This document shows positions 17,853 to 25,534 of a stretch of DNA of 64,000 bases, in pieces. Location: positions 310,001-374,000 of the forward strand of contig CP115555.1 in NCBI GenBank assembly GCA_030168575.1, in the 5' to 3' direction. The translations under genes and the position numbers were made by a program. The DNA comes from Methanomassiliicoccales archaeon LGM-RCC1. Lineage in GTDB: Archaea; Thermoplasmatota; Thermoplasmata; Methanomassiliicoccales; Methanomethylophilaceae. Positions within the stretch are counted from its first letter, which is position 1, and each line of letters opens with the position of its first letter. The notes under the pieces are model-generated. The model saw only the letters and a list, made by a program, of their open reading frames with translations. It had not been told where the DNA came from and did no database searches.

Positions 17853-18815
17853 TCACTCGAAATCCTGCGGGATGCCTGCGGACTTCAATCCCATATCGAA
17901 GCATCCGACTGCACCCACTGCACCGATGGCACCCTTGAGGCTGCCTTTCAGCGATATGATCTGGACCCCGTTCTCCTCGGCCACCTTGACGGCATCCTCC
18001 GGTTTGTAGAGGACCGTCTTGCAGCTCCAGCCGAAATCGGACAGGCCCTTGGGGATCTCCAGTCCCTGGAAGACTGTCATGACCGCATCATCGGAATAGG
18101 ATTCCTTCTTCAGGAAATCGACTGCATACTCGATCAACGCTGGGATGTCCTTCTCCGCCACAGCGAACGATATGGCCGTACCGCAGCAGTTGGTAGTCTT
18201 GTTGGGGGCGTCCGGGTTAAGCTGCACGATCTTGTGCTCGATGAACTTGCCTATGGGGCACTGGGTTCCCAGCTTGAGGCCGGCCACCCATGTAGCGCCC
18301 TTCTCCTTGGTGTCCGTGTCGTCGATACCGATGATCACACGGACCAGCTTGGGCGTGATGATATCCACATGGCATGTGTGGGCGCCTCCCATCTTGAAAT
18401 CGTCCGGATACTCCGTACGGATGACATCGGGGCATGCCGGAAGACATGCACCGACACCGACGGATGCTCCTGCCATGCCGTACCATGTGGTGCGTACCTC
18501 GTCTCCATCGATCTTCACTGCCTTGATTCCCTGCGCACCCAGCTTGGCGGATGCGGGACCAAGGCTGATCTCGCTCTCCCCGATTCTTGTGTTGGTGATG
18601 ATCATCGTCGACTTCAGATCGACCGATGTGATCACACCTCCTGAACGGCGCCTGTTGACGACGTCCCATTCCGCTGGACCGACGGAGGAGCAGTTCTCTA
18701 TGATCTGGACCTTCCCGTTCTTCTCATCGACCATAGTGAGGAACTGCTTGCAGAACATCCTGCCGCTCTTAGCCTGAACCTCATCGGGGGTGAGTATCTG
18801 GACCATCCGATTCAC
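17853..18815 (-). CDS. Methanogenesis marker protein 11
   Basis: 320-aa protein of the family found in methanogens, called here from its IIGIDDTDTKEKGATWVAGL stretch (near residue 161), which it shares with the TiaS group of tRNA cytidine-modifying enzymes, and from its Gly/Cys-rich segments GVGACLPACPD and TNCCGTAISFA. The biochemical role is not established; nucleotide-dependent chemistry is suggested by the TiaS-like domain. It overlaps kptA by 4 bases and sits two genes before a B12-type radical SAM protein in the same operon. Its presence supports a methanogen. Confidence 0.87.
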   Translation of the reverse strand: MNRMVQILTPDEVQAKSGRMFCKQFLTMVDEKNGKVQIIENCSSVGPAEWDVVNRRRSGGVITSVDLKSTMIITNTRIGESEISLGPASAKLGAQGIKAVKIDGDEVRTTWYGMAGASVGVGACLPACPDVIRTEYPDDFKMGGAHTCHVDIITPKLVRVIIGIDDTDTKEKGATWVAGLKLGTQCPIGKFIEHKIVQLNPDAPNKTTNCCGTAISFAVAEKDIPALIEYAVDFLKKESYSDDAVMTVFQGLEIPKGLSDFGWSCKTVLYKPEDAVKVAEENGVQIISLKGSLKGAIGAVGAVGCFDMGLKSAGIPQDFE

Positions 18816-19471
18816 TCCTCGTCCTCGCCGGTCTCGTAATCATCGGGATCTGCGACGAACACCGCCTCCGGGGGCACCGACCTGCAGAGGTAGACCGTGC
18901 GTGCGGCCTTGCCTATGTCGGATCCCATTTCCATGCAGATGTCCGTGTCGATTCCCAGGATTATGGGGTCCTCTGTGTGGACGAGTCCAGCACGCATAGC
19001 GTCCTGGAATGTCCTGGACAGGTGGACCATCGAACGGTCTCCGGGCACGATACCGTTGTCCAAGAGGTCCTGAACCTCTTCCTCGTTGGTGGGGTAGAAC
19101 AGCTCCTCGGGTATGTTCTCGCAGTCCAACCTGATGTCCAGGTCGATCGTGTGGCCGTATGTGGCCCGGATCTTCCCTGCCGAGATGTTGTACCTTCCCT
19201 TGGGGTCGGTGTCGACCAGGGATTCAAGGTGCCTTATCCTCAGCCAATTCATACGCGGGTAGAGGTCCTTGATCTTGTCCAGCACGTCGCGTGTGGAGAC
19301 ATATCCCTGATCGTCCATCCTAAGGTTGTACTTGCCGTGCCTCAGGATGCCCGCCAGCGTGCGGCCGATCTTCTCGACCTCATAATCGGACATGATGAAC
19401 TTTCCTTCCTCCCCGCAATACGGGCAGCGTTCGTTACGGAAATATCCGTGCTCCTCGCATTCTCTTATCAT
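18812..19471 (-). CDS. kptA: RNA 2'-phosphotransferase (Tpt1/KptA)
   Basis: Removes an internal 2'-phosphate from RNA by NAD-dependent transfer, releasing ADP-ribose cyclic phosphate. The 219-aa protein has an N-terminal zinc-finger-like part (Cys5, His8, Cys16, Cys19), then the Tpt1 motifs LRHGKYNLRMDDQGYVSTRDVL near 41-63, ATYGHTID near 112 and MVHLSRT near 149. It sits between folD and mmp11 with 4-base overlaps on both sides. Its natural substrate in archaea is not firmly known. Confidence 0.92.
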   Translation of the reverse strand: MIRECEEHGYFRNERCPYCGEEGKFIMSDYEVEKIGRTLAGILRHGKYNLRMDDQGYVSTRDVLDKIKDLYPRMNWLRIRHLESLVDTDPKGRYNISAGKIRATYGHTIDLDIRLDCENIPEELFYPTNEEEVQDLLDNGIVPGDRSMVHLSRTFQDAMRAGLVHTEDPIILGIDTDICMEMGSDIGKAARTVYLCRSVPPEAVFVADPDDYETGEDEE

Positions 19472-20355
19472 TGTTTCACTTCCGAGACCTTCTCAGCCGC
19501 CTTTACTGCGTTGGCCATGAGCATACAAATTGTCATCGGGCCCACCCCTCCGGGTACGGGCGATATCGCCGATGTCTTCTCTTTCACGTTGTCGAAATCC
19601 ACGTCCCCCACGAGCCTGCTTCCCTTCGGGTGGGTGGGATCATCGATCCTGTTGGTGCCCACATCTATCACCACGGCGCCTTCCTTGACCATATCGGCCG
19701 TGATGAAACGGGGCTTGCCGATTGCAACTATCAATATATCGGCCTGCCTGGTGATGGCGGCCAGATCCTTCGTGCGCGAATGCACTACGGTCACGGTGGA
19801 GTCCGCTCCTATGCCCTTCTGGACCATCATGGCGGCCATCGGTTTCCCCACGATATTGCTGCGGCCGACCACTACGACATGCTTTCCTGAGGTATCGATC
19901 TTCGACCTGATCAGCATCTGCTGGACACCTGCAGGTGTCGCTGGAAGGAAATCCGGATCGCCTATCAGAACACGGCCGACATTGCTGGGGTGGAAGCAAT
20001 CCACGTCCTTCTTCGGGTCGATCGCGTTGATGACCATCTCCTCATCGAGATGGGACGGCAGCGGCAGCTGCACCAAGAAACCGTGTATGGACGGATCATT
20101 GTTGAGCTCATCCACCTTGGCCATGAGCTGCTCCTGCGTGGTATCCGCAGGCATACGAACCGTGACAGATTTCATGCCAAGCTCCTCGCACATCTCCCCC
20201 TTCTTCCTGACATAGACCTGGGAAGCAGGATCGTCACCGACGAGGACGACGGCTAATCCAGGGACGACTCCCATGGACTTCAGGGCCTCTATCCTCTGCC
20301 TGAGCTCGGCGTAGATCTCCGCCGATACGTCCTTACCTAGTATGAGCTTGGTCAT
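19468..20355 (-). CDS. folD: Methylene-tetrahydrofolate dehydrogenase/cyclohydrolase
   Basis: Interconverts methylene-, methenyl- and formyl-tetrahydrofolate. The 295-aa protein has YVRKKGEMCEELGM (catalytic Lys), VQLPLPSHLDEEMVINAIDPKKDVDC and the nucleotide-binding VVVVGRSNIVGKPMAAMM and PVPGGVGPMTICML motifs. The start is ATG 20355 (MTKLILGK); the longer frame begins upstream of the TATA element at 20390-20397. FolD implies a tetrahydrofolate C1 pool in this methanogen and fits with PurH in the window. First gene of the folD-kptA-mmp11-uppS-radical SAM operon. Confidence 0.95.
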   Translation of the reverse strand: MTKLILGKDVSAEIYAELRQRIEALKSMGVVPGLAVVLVGDDPASQVYVRKKGEMCEELGMKSVTVRMPADTTQEQLMAKVDELNNDPSIHGFLVQLPLPSHLDEEMVINAIDPKKDVDCFHPSNVGRVLIGDPDFLPATPAGVQQMLIRSKIDTSGKHVVVVGRSNIVGKPMAAMMVQKGIGADSTVTVVHSRTKDLAAITRQADILIVAIGKPRFITADMVKEGAVVIDVGTNRIDDPTHPKGSRLVGDVDFDNVKEKTSAISPVPGGVGPMTICMLMANAVKAAEKVSEVKQ

Positions 20356-20389
20356 AGCACTCACGGTAAGCAGTCGATAATCTGGTGCG

Positions 20390-20409
20390 TATATAATCGT
20401 ACGCGTGCG
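20390..20409 (-). promoter_or_regulatory. folD promoter with CG element
   Basis: On the minus strand, ACGCGTGCG (20401-20409) precedes a TATA box ATTATATA (20390-20397) by 3 bases. Transcription is expected near 20368, giving a leader of about a dozen bases. Confidence 0.55.
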
Positions 20410-20436
20410 GACGACAGAGTCAAGCAACAGTTACGG

Positions 20437-21201
20437 TCAACGGTCGCCGCATATTACCGATGGCTCGAAGCCATCGTCCATCAGCATCCTCAGGACGTCT
20501 TCTACCTGCACTCTGTTGGCTTGTATCCTGTCTGAGGGCATGGGCCCGGAATCCCTGCTCTCCTCCATATGCCAACTGTGCGTCGATATGACGAGATCCG
20601 CATCTCCGCACGCCCTTGCCAGCGCCATGTAATCCTCCGGTCTCCTCTTCCCCTCATGCATCGGCCACAGGTATGCCGCGATGGTCTTCCCCCGATCGTC
20701 CGTCCCTTTGGCCACAGGATGCTCCATGACGCCCTTCACATTGTAGGGCTGAGTACTAGGGTCGGCGTATACCGATGAATCATGACGGATGCCGAGCCTC
20801 ACCAGCTCATCTATGACGCTGTCGTTGGTCCTCATGTAAGGTGCTCTGAAGCAGACCGGTTTGGAGACGTTGTCCCTGACGGCAGTGAATCCTCTGTCCA
20901 TCACCAGCCTGAGGTCGTCCACAGCTGTCAGATCCTCATGGTCATACCCGTGGAAACCTATGCAGTGGCCGCTGAGGATAGAGCAATCGACGGTCTCGGC
21001 CGTGCGGCCTTCGATGAAGAACGTACCTCTGATTCCGAGATCATCCAGCAAATCTGACAGTATCGCAAGACCCTTCTCGGTCGATGCGAACCTCGGAGAG
21101 GTACCCTGGCCGCGGTCCAGCGACCCGGCTGCCTGACTGCCTTCGATCTGGACATTAACATCACGGTCTACGTCGACCGTGAACATCAGCTTGCGTGTCA
21201 T
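20437..21201 (-). CDS. Polysaccharide deacetylase-like (CE4/NodB fold) protein
   Basis: 254-aa protein of the CE4 superfamily. FTVDVDRD at residues 8-15 supplies the catalytic/metal Asp, GFHGYDHEDL near 83 the HxxxH metal-binding motif, and CFRAPYMR near 117 the arginine motif. STHSWHMEE near 210 provides the last conserved His. There is no signal peptide, so it is probably cytosolic. It overlaps the AMP phosphorylase stop by 4 bases and is the fourth gene of the RuBisCO operon. The substrate is unknown; C-N hydrolysis of an amide or N-acyl sugar is the family chemistry. Confidence 0.85.
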   Translation of the reverse strand: MTRKLMFTVDVDRDVNVQIEGSQAAGSLDRGQGTSPRFASTEKGLAILSDLLDDLGIRGTFFIEGRTAETVDCSILSGHCIGFHGYDHEDLTAVDDLRLVMDRGFTAVRDNVSKPVCFRAPYMRTNDSVIDELVRLGIRHDSSVYADPSTQPYNVKGVMEHPVAKGTDDRGKTIAAYLWPMHEGKRRPEDYMALARACGDADLVISTHSWHMEESRDSGPMPSDRIQANRVQVEDVLRMLMDDGFEPSVICGDR

Positions 21202-22709
21202 CTCATCTTGACGTCGGTGACCCTTTTGAGGAGCATTCCCTCGATGTCGAAGGGCGAATTGCTGACAGCGGCCTTCTGGGCACGGGTGAGCTTCGCCCCG
21301 CTTTCGGCGTAGATGGTCATTAGGACCTCTCCTTCCTCGACCCTCTGGCCCTTCTTCTTGTACACCATCAGACCGGCACCCTTGTCCGCGGGTGCCCCGG
21401 CGATCTTCGCCACGTTGACGATCTCCTTGTTGCGGATCGAATGGACGTAACCTGCATGGCTCGCCACCACATCAACGGTGTACTTGCCGGGCTGCAGGTC
21501 TGTTGACTTAAGGTCGGGTCTGCCGTTCTGGGCGGCCACGATCTCTATGAACTTCTTGTGGGCCTCTCCTGATTCCAGGATCTGCTTGGCCTTCTCGAAC
21601 CCGTTGCTGATGCCTGCCATCTCCAGGATTATTCCGGCGCACTCGCATGCCTTCTCGATCACGCTGGACGGATGCTTCTCTCCCTCCAGGATGCTTATGC
21701 ACTCCCTGGCCTCCAGATTGGGACCTATGGCGTTGCCGACAGGCTGGTCGGCATATGTTATCGCACACTCGACGTGCATACCGATCCTCTCTCCCAGGTC
21801 CATCAGGTCACGGGCATAGGACTTCGCCATCTCCAGCGTAGGGACCTTGGTACCGGATCCCATCGGGATATCGACCAGGAGATGCGTGGAGCCCATTGCT
21901 ACCTTCTTGCTCATGATGGATGCGAGCATCTGTGCCCTGGGGTTGATTCCGAGGGGGTGCTCTATCTTGATGACCATGTCATCGACGGGGGCCAGGTTCA
22001 TCGATCCGCCCCAGGCGAACACTCCGCCGACCTCCTCTGAGATCGCCATGACTTTGCTGGCCTCCAACTCCACATCGCAGAACGTCTCGACAAAGTCCGA
22101 TGTTCCGCAGGCACTGCTGATCGCACGGGACGATGTCTTGGGGATCATCAGTCCGGCTGCGGCCACTATGGATACCACGATGGGTGTGATCTTGTTTCCG
22201 GGAACGCCTCCCAGACTGTGGAAGTCGAACACAGGTTTCCTCGAGAACTTGAGGATGTCACCGGTGTTGGCCATTGCCATGGTGAAGTTGGCGATCTCAT
22301 CGATGTCCATACCGTTGATGTACAGGGCGGTAAGCCATGCGGAGACCTCCATCTCGGACAACCTGTTCTCCAGGATGTCCCTGACGATTGCCTCGATCTG
22401 GTCCTTGTCCAGCTTCTCCCCGTCCATCTTCATGCGGATGTACCTGACGGAATCGGGGGCATGGGCGAACACTATGTCGACCGTTCCGTCCTTGTTCGTA
22501 CCGGTCTTCTTCAGAAGTGAGACAGGAATTCCTGCGGTTCCGGACTCTATGACGCCCTTTCCATAGGTCATCACAGCGATGGTGGCCCTTTCCCCGGTGA
22601 TCATCACACGGTCGTTCTCCTTCAGGCCCAATGCTATGCAGTCATTCTCATCCAAGAGGATGGTCGGTGTCCTAATGAACACTTCGTACGACTTGACTTT
22701 GAATTTCAT
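21198..22709 (-). CDS. deoA: AMP phosphorylase
   Basis: Splits AMP with phosphate into adenine and ribose 1,5-bisphosphate, the first step of the archaeal AMP/RuBisCO pathway. The 503-aa protein has an extra N-terminal domain (residues 1-80), then the thymidine-phosphorylase fold with FDFHSLGGVPGNKITPIV near 167, TSSRAISSACGTSDFVETF and the C-terminal barrel-sandwich part with HAGYVHSI. The start is ATG 22709, overlapping the RuBisCO stop as ATGA; an in-frame GTG at 22721 is less likely. Confidence 0.94.
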   Translation of the reverse strand: MKFKVKSYEVFIRTPTILLDENDCIALGLKENDRVMITGERATIAVMTYGKGVIESGTAGIPVSLLKKTGTNKDGTVDIVFAHAPDSVRYIRMKMDGEKLDKDQIEAIVRDILENRLSEMEVSAWLTALYINGMDIDEIANFTMAMANTGDILKFSRKPVFDFHSLGGVPGNKITPIVVSIVAAAGLMIPKTSSRAISSACGTSDFVETFCDVELEASKVMAISEEVGGVFAWGGSMNLAPVDDMVIKIEHPLGINPRAQMLASIMSKKVAMGSTHLLVDIPMGSGTKVPTLEMAKSYARDLMDLGERIGMHVECAITYADQPVGNAIGPNLEARECISILEGEKHPSSVIEKACECAGIILEMAGISNGFEKAKQILESGEAHKKFIEIVAAQNGRPDLKSTDLQPGKYTVDVVASHAGYVHSIRNKEIVNVAKIAGAPADKGAGLMVYKKKGQRVEEGEVLMTIYAESGAKLTRAQKAAVSNSPFDIEGMLLKRVTDVKMR

Positions 22710-23935
22710 TTCGACCCCCACGTTTCAAGTGCGATCTTCAGTTCGTTGTGGTCCTTGGCGTACTCCTCCTTGGGGATGCCCAGGAACGCCGCGTCCACGG
22801 CTTGGCTCATACCCATGGCACCGGCCCTGACACCGCCAGGATGTCCGGCCACTCCGCCTCCGGCCTGTATCTGCACGTTGTTGCCTGCCTTTTTCACGAT
22901 GGCCTCGACTATTCCCGGATACACTCCTCCGGAGCAAACAGGCATGACTGTCTTATAGGGGACATCGTTGCCGAGACATGCAGGAAGGTTCGCGTCCTCC
23001 TTGGTGCTGCCCGACATCTTTCCCACTCCGAGGGTACCGATGTGCAGGGCATCTCCGCCGCACATCCTGGTCAGCTTCGTGAGCGGGAGCATCGCCACAC
23101 CGTGTAACGGATCCTTGGTGAACGCTCCGTGCATGGTCCTGTGGACATGGATAGGGACTTTGATAGAGGGGTCCTCGGCCAATGCCTGGACGGCTCCGAA
23201 TCCGCATGTGATGACATCGACCATGATCTCCCTTGCACCCCACGACTGCACCTTCTCTGCGAGCTCGACGATCTTATCTCCGCGAGTGCTCACATTGATT
23301 GCATGCATCATCTTGTGGCCTTCGGATTCCAATCTGTCCAAGGCCTCTGCGACCGCCAATGTCCTGTCCTCTATGGGACAGAAAGGCTGATCCACCAGGG
23401 TCTCATCATCCTTAGAGTTGGTGAGCCCTCCGGCTCCCGCCTCGTAGACGTATTCAGCAGTCTTCTTCGGATCGAGACCGATCTTGGGCTTGACTATGGT
23501 ACCGACCAGCGGCTTCTCGGGACGGTCCAGGGCCTTCCTGATACCGTCCGCACCGAACTTCGGTCCCTTGAACTGCTCGAGTATGGACTTGGGGAACGTT
23601 ACATCCTCCAGCCTCACTCCCTTGAGTGCACCCAGTCCGAACAGGTTTCCGGCTATTACGCTGAGGATCTGGGGAACGGCTCCGACCTCGATGCTGAAAT
23701 CATCGGTGGGGAACTCGACGATGATGTTGTCGCCGCTGATGTCCACGACCCTCGCTCCGAGATTGCTGAAGACCTCATGGTCGAGGGTGGAGATACCCGT
23801 CCACGTTCCCGTGGACTGCTCCGCTGCGATCGCCTCTGCGGCCTTCTCTATAGGAAGGTCAGTGGTGACGCGGTACTTGCAGACGACATATTTGTCCGGA
23901 TCAACCGGCTCTCCCAAATGCAGATACGAATCCAT
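22706..23935 (-). CDS. rbcL: Ribulose-bisphosphate carboxylase, type III
   Basis: Fixes CO2 onto ribulose 1,5-bisphosphate to give two 3-phosphoglycerates. At 409 aa it is a little short for form III. Catalytic elements are present: TIVKPKIGLDP (first active-site Lys), GGLTNSKDDE (the carbamylated Lys with its Asp and Glu partners), HVHRTMHGAF, the loop-6 Lys in GVGKMSGS, and the phosphate-binding SGGVYPG and GGGVAGHPGG. It is therefore likely active rather than a RuBisCO-like protein. It lies between R15P isomerase (4 bases) and AMP phosphorylase (4-base overlap). Confidence 0.95.
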   Translation of the reverse strand: MDSYLHLGEPVDPDKYVVCKYRVTTDLPIEKAAEAIAAEQSTGTWTGISTLDHEVFSNLGARVVDISGDNIIVEFPTDDFSIEVGAVPQILSVIAGNLFGLGALKGVRLEDVTFPKSILEQFKGPKFGADGIRKALDRPEKPLVGTIVKPKIGLDPKKTAEYVYEAGAGGLTNSKDDETLVDQPFCPIEDRTLAVAEALDRLESEGHKMMHAINVSTRGDKIVELAEKVQSWGAREIMVDVITCGFGAVQALAEDPSIKVPIHVHRTMHGAFTKDPLHGVAMLPLTKLTRMCGGDALHIGTLGVGKMSGSTKEDANLPACLGNDVPYKTVMPVCSGGVYPGIVEAIVKKAGNNVQIQAGGGVAGHPGGVRAGAMGMSQAVDAAFLGIPKEEYAKDHNELKIALETWGSK

Positions 23936-23939
23936 GCTC

Positions 23940-24872
23940 TCACTCCTTCATCATTTCCGTTCCGAACTTCCTTTCCATAACGTCATACACGGAACCTGGC
24001 GATATGAGTCCGATCTCCGTGATTATGCCGTCGATGTACTGTGCTGGCGTGATGTCGAACACCGGGTTGTATATCTTCACCGAATCCGGGATCTCCCCGG
24101 GCTTCACGACCTCCGACGTCTCACGCTCTTCTATCTTGACGAGGTCCCCGTCCAAAGTCAGCGGCGAGAACTTGTAGGTCTCGCTGCAAGTGTAGAACTG
24201 GACCCTGGCCTCCTTGGCCGCCATTGCGACCTGGGAGGTGCCTATCTTGTTCACCAGTGCTCCGTGGGATGTTATCGTATCGGCTCCCACAAGCACCTTG
24301 TCGACCTTCTTCATGACCAGACGCACGGCGCTGTCGATTATCAGGGTGGTATCGATTCCCTCTTTGGCCAGGTCGTTGACCGTGAGGATGCCCTGCCTCC
24401 ATGGACGGGACTCCGTTGCGAACACCTTGATGTCCTTGCCCTGCTTGAAGGCCTCGACGATCGCCCCTATGGCGACGCTGCTGTTGCAATGCGTCATTAT
24501 CGTATCGCCGTCCTCGATCCTCTTGGCACCGATCTTGGCGATGGTCCTCACCGCCTCCTCGGATTCCTTGATGAACTGCTCCGAGTTCGAGATAAGCAAT
24601 GCCTTGGCCGATTCGATATCGTCCTCGTCCTTGACGCCCTTCATCGATGCCTGCACACCGTTCCACAGCGAGACCGCGGTCGGCCTGGAATCCAGAAGAA
24701 CCTTGGAAGCCTCGTCCATGTCCTTCCGGAACGCGGCGATGTCCGACCCTGAATAGGATTCTGCGAACTTCCTCATCGCATCGGCTCCCGCCCTGGCGAT
24801 CCTGCCCGCTCCGCGGATCTTCATGTCACGGATTTCCTGTGCCGTGACAACGATGTTCTGGTCCATGCCCAT
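23940..24872 (-). CDS. Ribose 1,5-bisphosphate isomerase
   Basis: eIF2B-alpha-like sugar isomerase converting ribose 1,5-bisphosphate to ribulose 1,5-bisphosphate, the substrate of the adjacent RuBisCO. The 310-aa protein has MTHCNSSVAIGAI near residue 150 (active-site Cys), FATESRPWRQGILT near 177, and LVGADTITSHGALVNKIGTSQVA near 228 with the catalytic Asp. It is the first gene of the operon; a TTTTAAC element about 20 bases upstream suggests a leaderless mRNA. The linkage with RuBisCO and AMP phosphorylase separates it from generic eIF2B homologues. Confidence 0.92.
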   Translation of the reverse strand: MGMDQNIVVTAQEIRDMKIRGAGRIARAGADAMRKFAESYSGSDIAAFRKDMDEASKVLLDSRPTAVSLWNGVQASMKGVKDEDDIESAKALLISNSEQFIKESEEAVRTIAKIGAKRIEDGDTIMTHCNSSVAIGAIVEAFKQGKDIKVFATESRPWRQGILTVNDLAKEGIDTTLIIDSAVRLVMKKVDKVLVGADTITSHGALVNKIGTSQVAMAAKEARVQFYTCSETYKFSPLTLDGDLVKIEERETSEVVKPGEIPDSVKIYNPVFDITPAQYIDGIITEIGLISPGSVYDVMERKFGTEMMKE

Positions 24873-24934
24873 GTATCAAAGAATAACGTTAAAAGAATAT
24901 TGAGGTCGGCTCCCACATATGTCGAAGTATGCGT

Positions 24935-25429
24935 TCAGTCGTCGATCACGATCTCATGGACGATCCTGCGGGCCTCGTCCAGACCGTATGCGAGACATAC
25001 CGCGGCTATCACCGCTTCGAAGCAGTCGGCGCGCATGTTCTCCACGACATCCTTGGTCTGTCCCTTCATGTGGCCGTGCCCCACCCTCATCATGCCGTCT
25101 ATGTCGATGCCTTTGGCCAGGATCCTCTCGGACAGCATATGGTTGGCCACCTTGTCCTGCTTGTAATCGGTCATCGGGCCCTCGCTGATGTCAGTGTCAC
25201 GGTAGATGTGCTCGCACACGAGGAATTCAAGGACAGAATCCCCCAGGAATTCTAGGCGCTCGTAGGAAGGCACCTTCCTTGGCGGATCCATGTTCAGTGC
25301 CTCGTTGGAGAAGCTGTCGTGAGTGAGTGCGGCGCAGAATAGTGCCAGATCTTCTTCGGATACCTTCCTGTAACCGAAGGGGCTCTTGGCAAGGAACTCG
25401 CGTACCTCCTTCTCGAAATCAGTCTCCAT
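24935..25429 (-). CDS. rnc: Ribonuclease III, catalytic domain only
   Basis: Double-strand-specific endoribonuclease. The 164-aa product carries the RNase III signature ERLEFLGDSVLEFL (Glu57 and Asp64 as first metal-site residues) and the second acidic pair in RADCFEAVIAAV (Asp135, Glu138). The chain ends right after the endonuclease domain, so the usual dsRNA-binding domain is absent. The start is ATG 25429 (METDFEKEV), 25 nt after an AATATAT box at 25451-25457 on the minus strand. RNase III is unusual in archaea; transfer from bacteria or function with a partner is possible. Confidence 0.9.
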   Translation of the reverse strand: METDFEKEVREFLAKSPFGYRKVSEEDLALFCAALTHDSFSNEALNMDPPRKVPSYERLEFLGDSVLEFLVCEHIYRDTDISEGPMTDYKQDKVANHMLSERILAKGIDIDGMMRVGHGHMKGQTKDVVENMRADCFEAVIAAVCLAYGLDEARRIVHEIVIDD

Positions 25430-25481
25430 GGACCTCTGAATGAGTAGCGGATATATTGCTCTGCTCCCGTTCGTTCGCCCA

Positions 25482-25510
25482 TGCGCGTGCGCGCTATAGA
25501 GAAATATATC
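25482..25510 (+). promoter_or_regulatory. Promoter of the 502-aa gene with CG element
   Basis: TGCGCGTGCGCGC at 25482-25494 is followed 8 bases later by AATATATC at 25503-25510. The downstream ATG at 25535 is about 28 nt from the box centre, so a leaderless or near-leaderless transcript is expected. The CG element also lies upstream of the divergent rnc promoter. Confidence 0.55.
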
Positions 25511-25534
25511 TAAAAGGGAGACTATTGGCGCATT

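Noticed and set aside
18977-20215. 412-codon plus-strand frame across kptA and folD
   Set aside because: It spans two well-supported genes on the opposite strand and has no family features.
22706-23935. RuBisCO-like (form IV) protein
   Set aside because: All main catalytic residues, including the carbamylated Lys, its acidic partners and loop-6 Lys, are present, so a true form III enzyme is more likely.
23484-24752. 422-codon plus-strand frame opposite RuBisCO and R15P isomerase
   Set aside because: Crosses the junction of two certain genes; no motif, promoter or ribosome-binding site.
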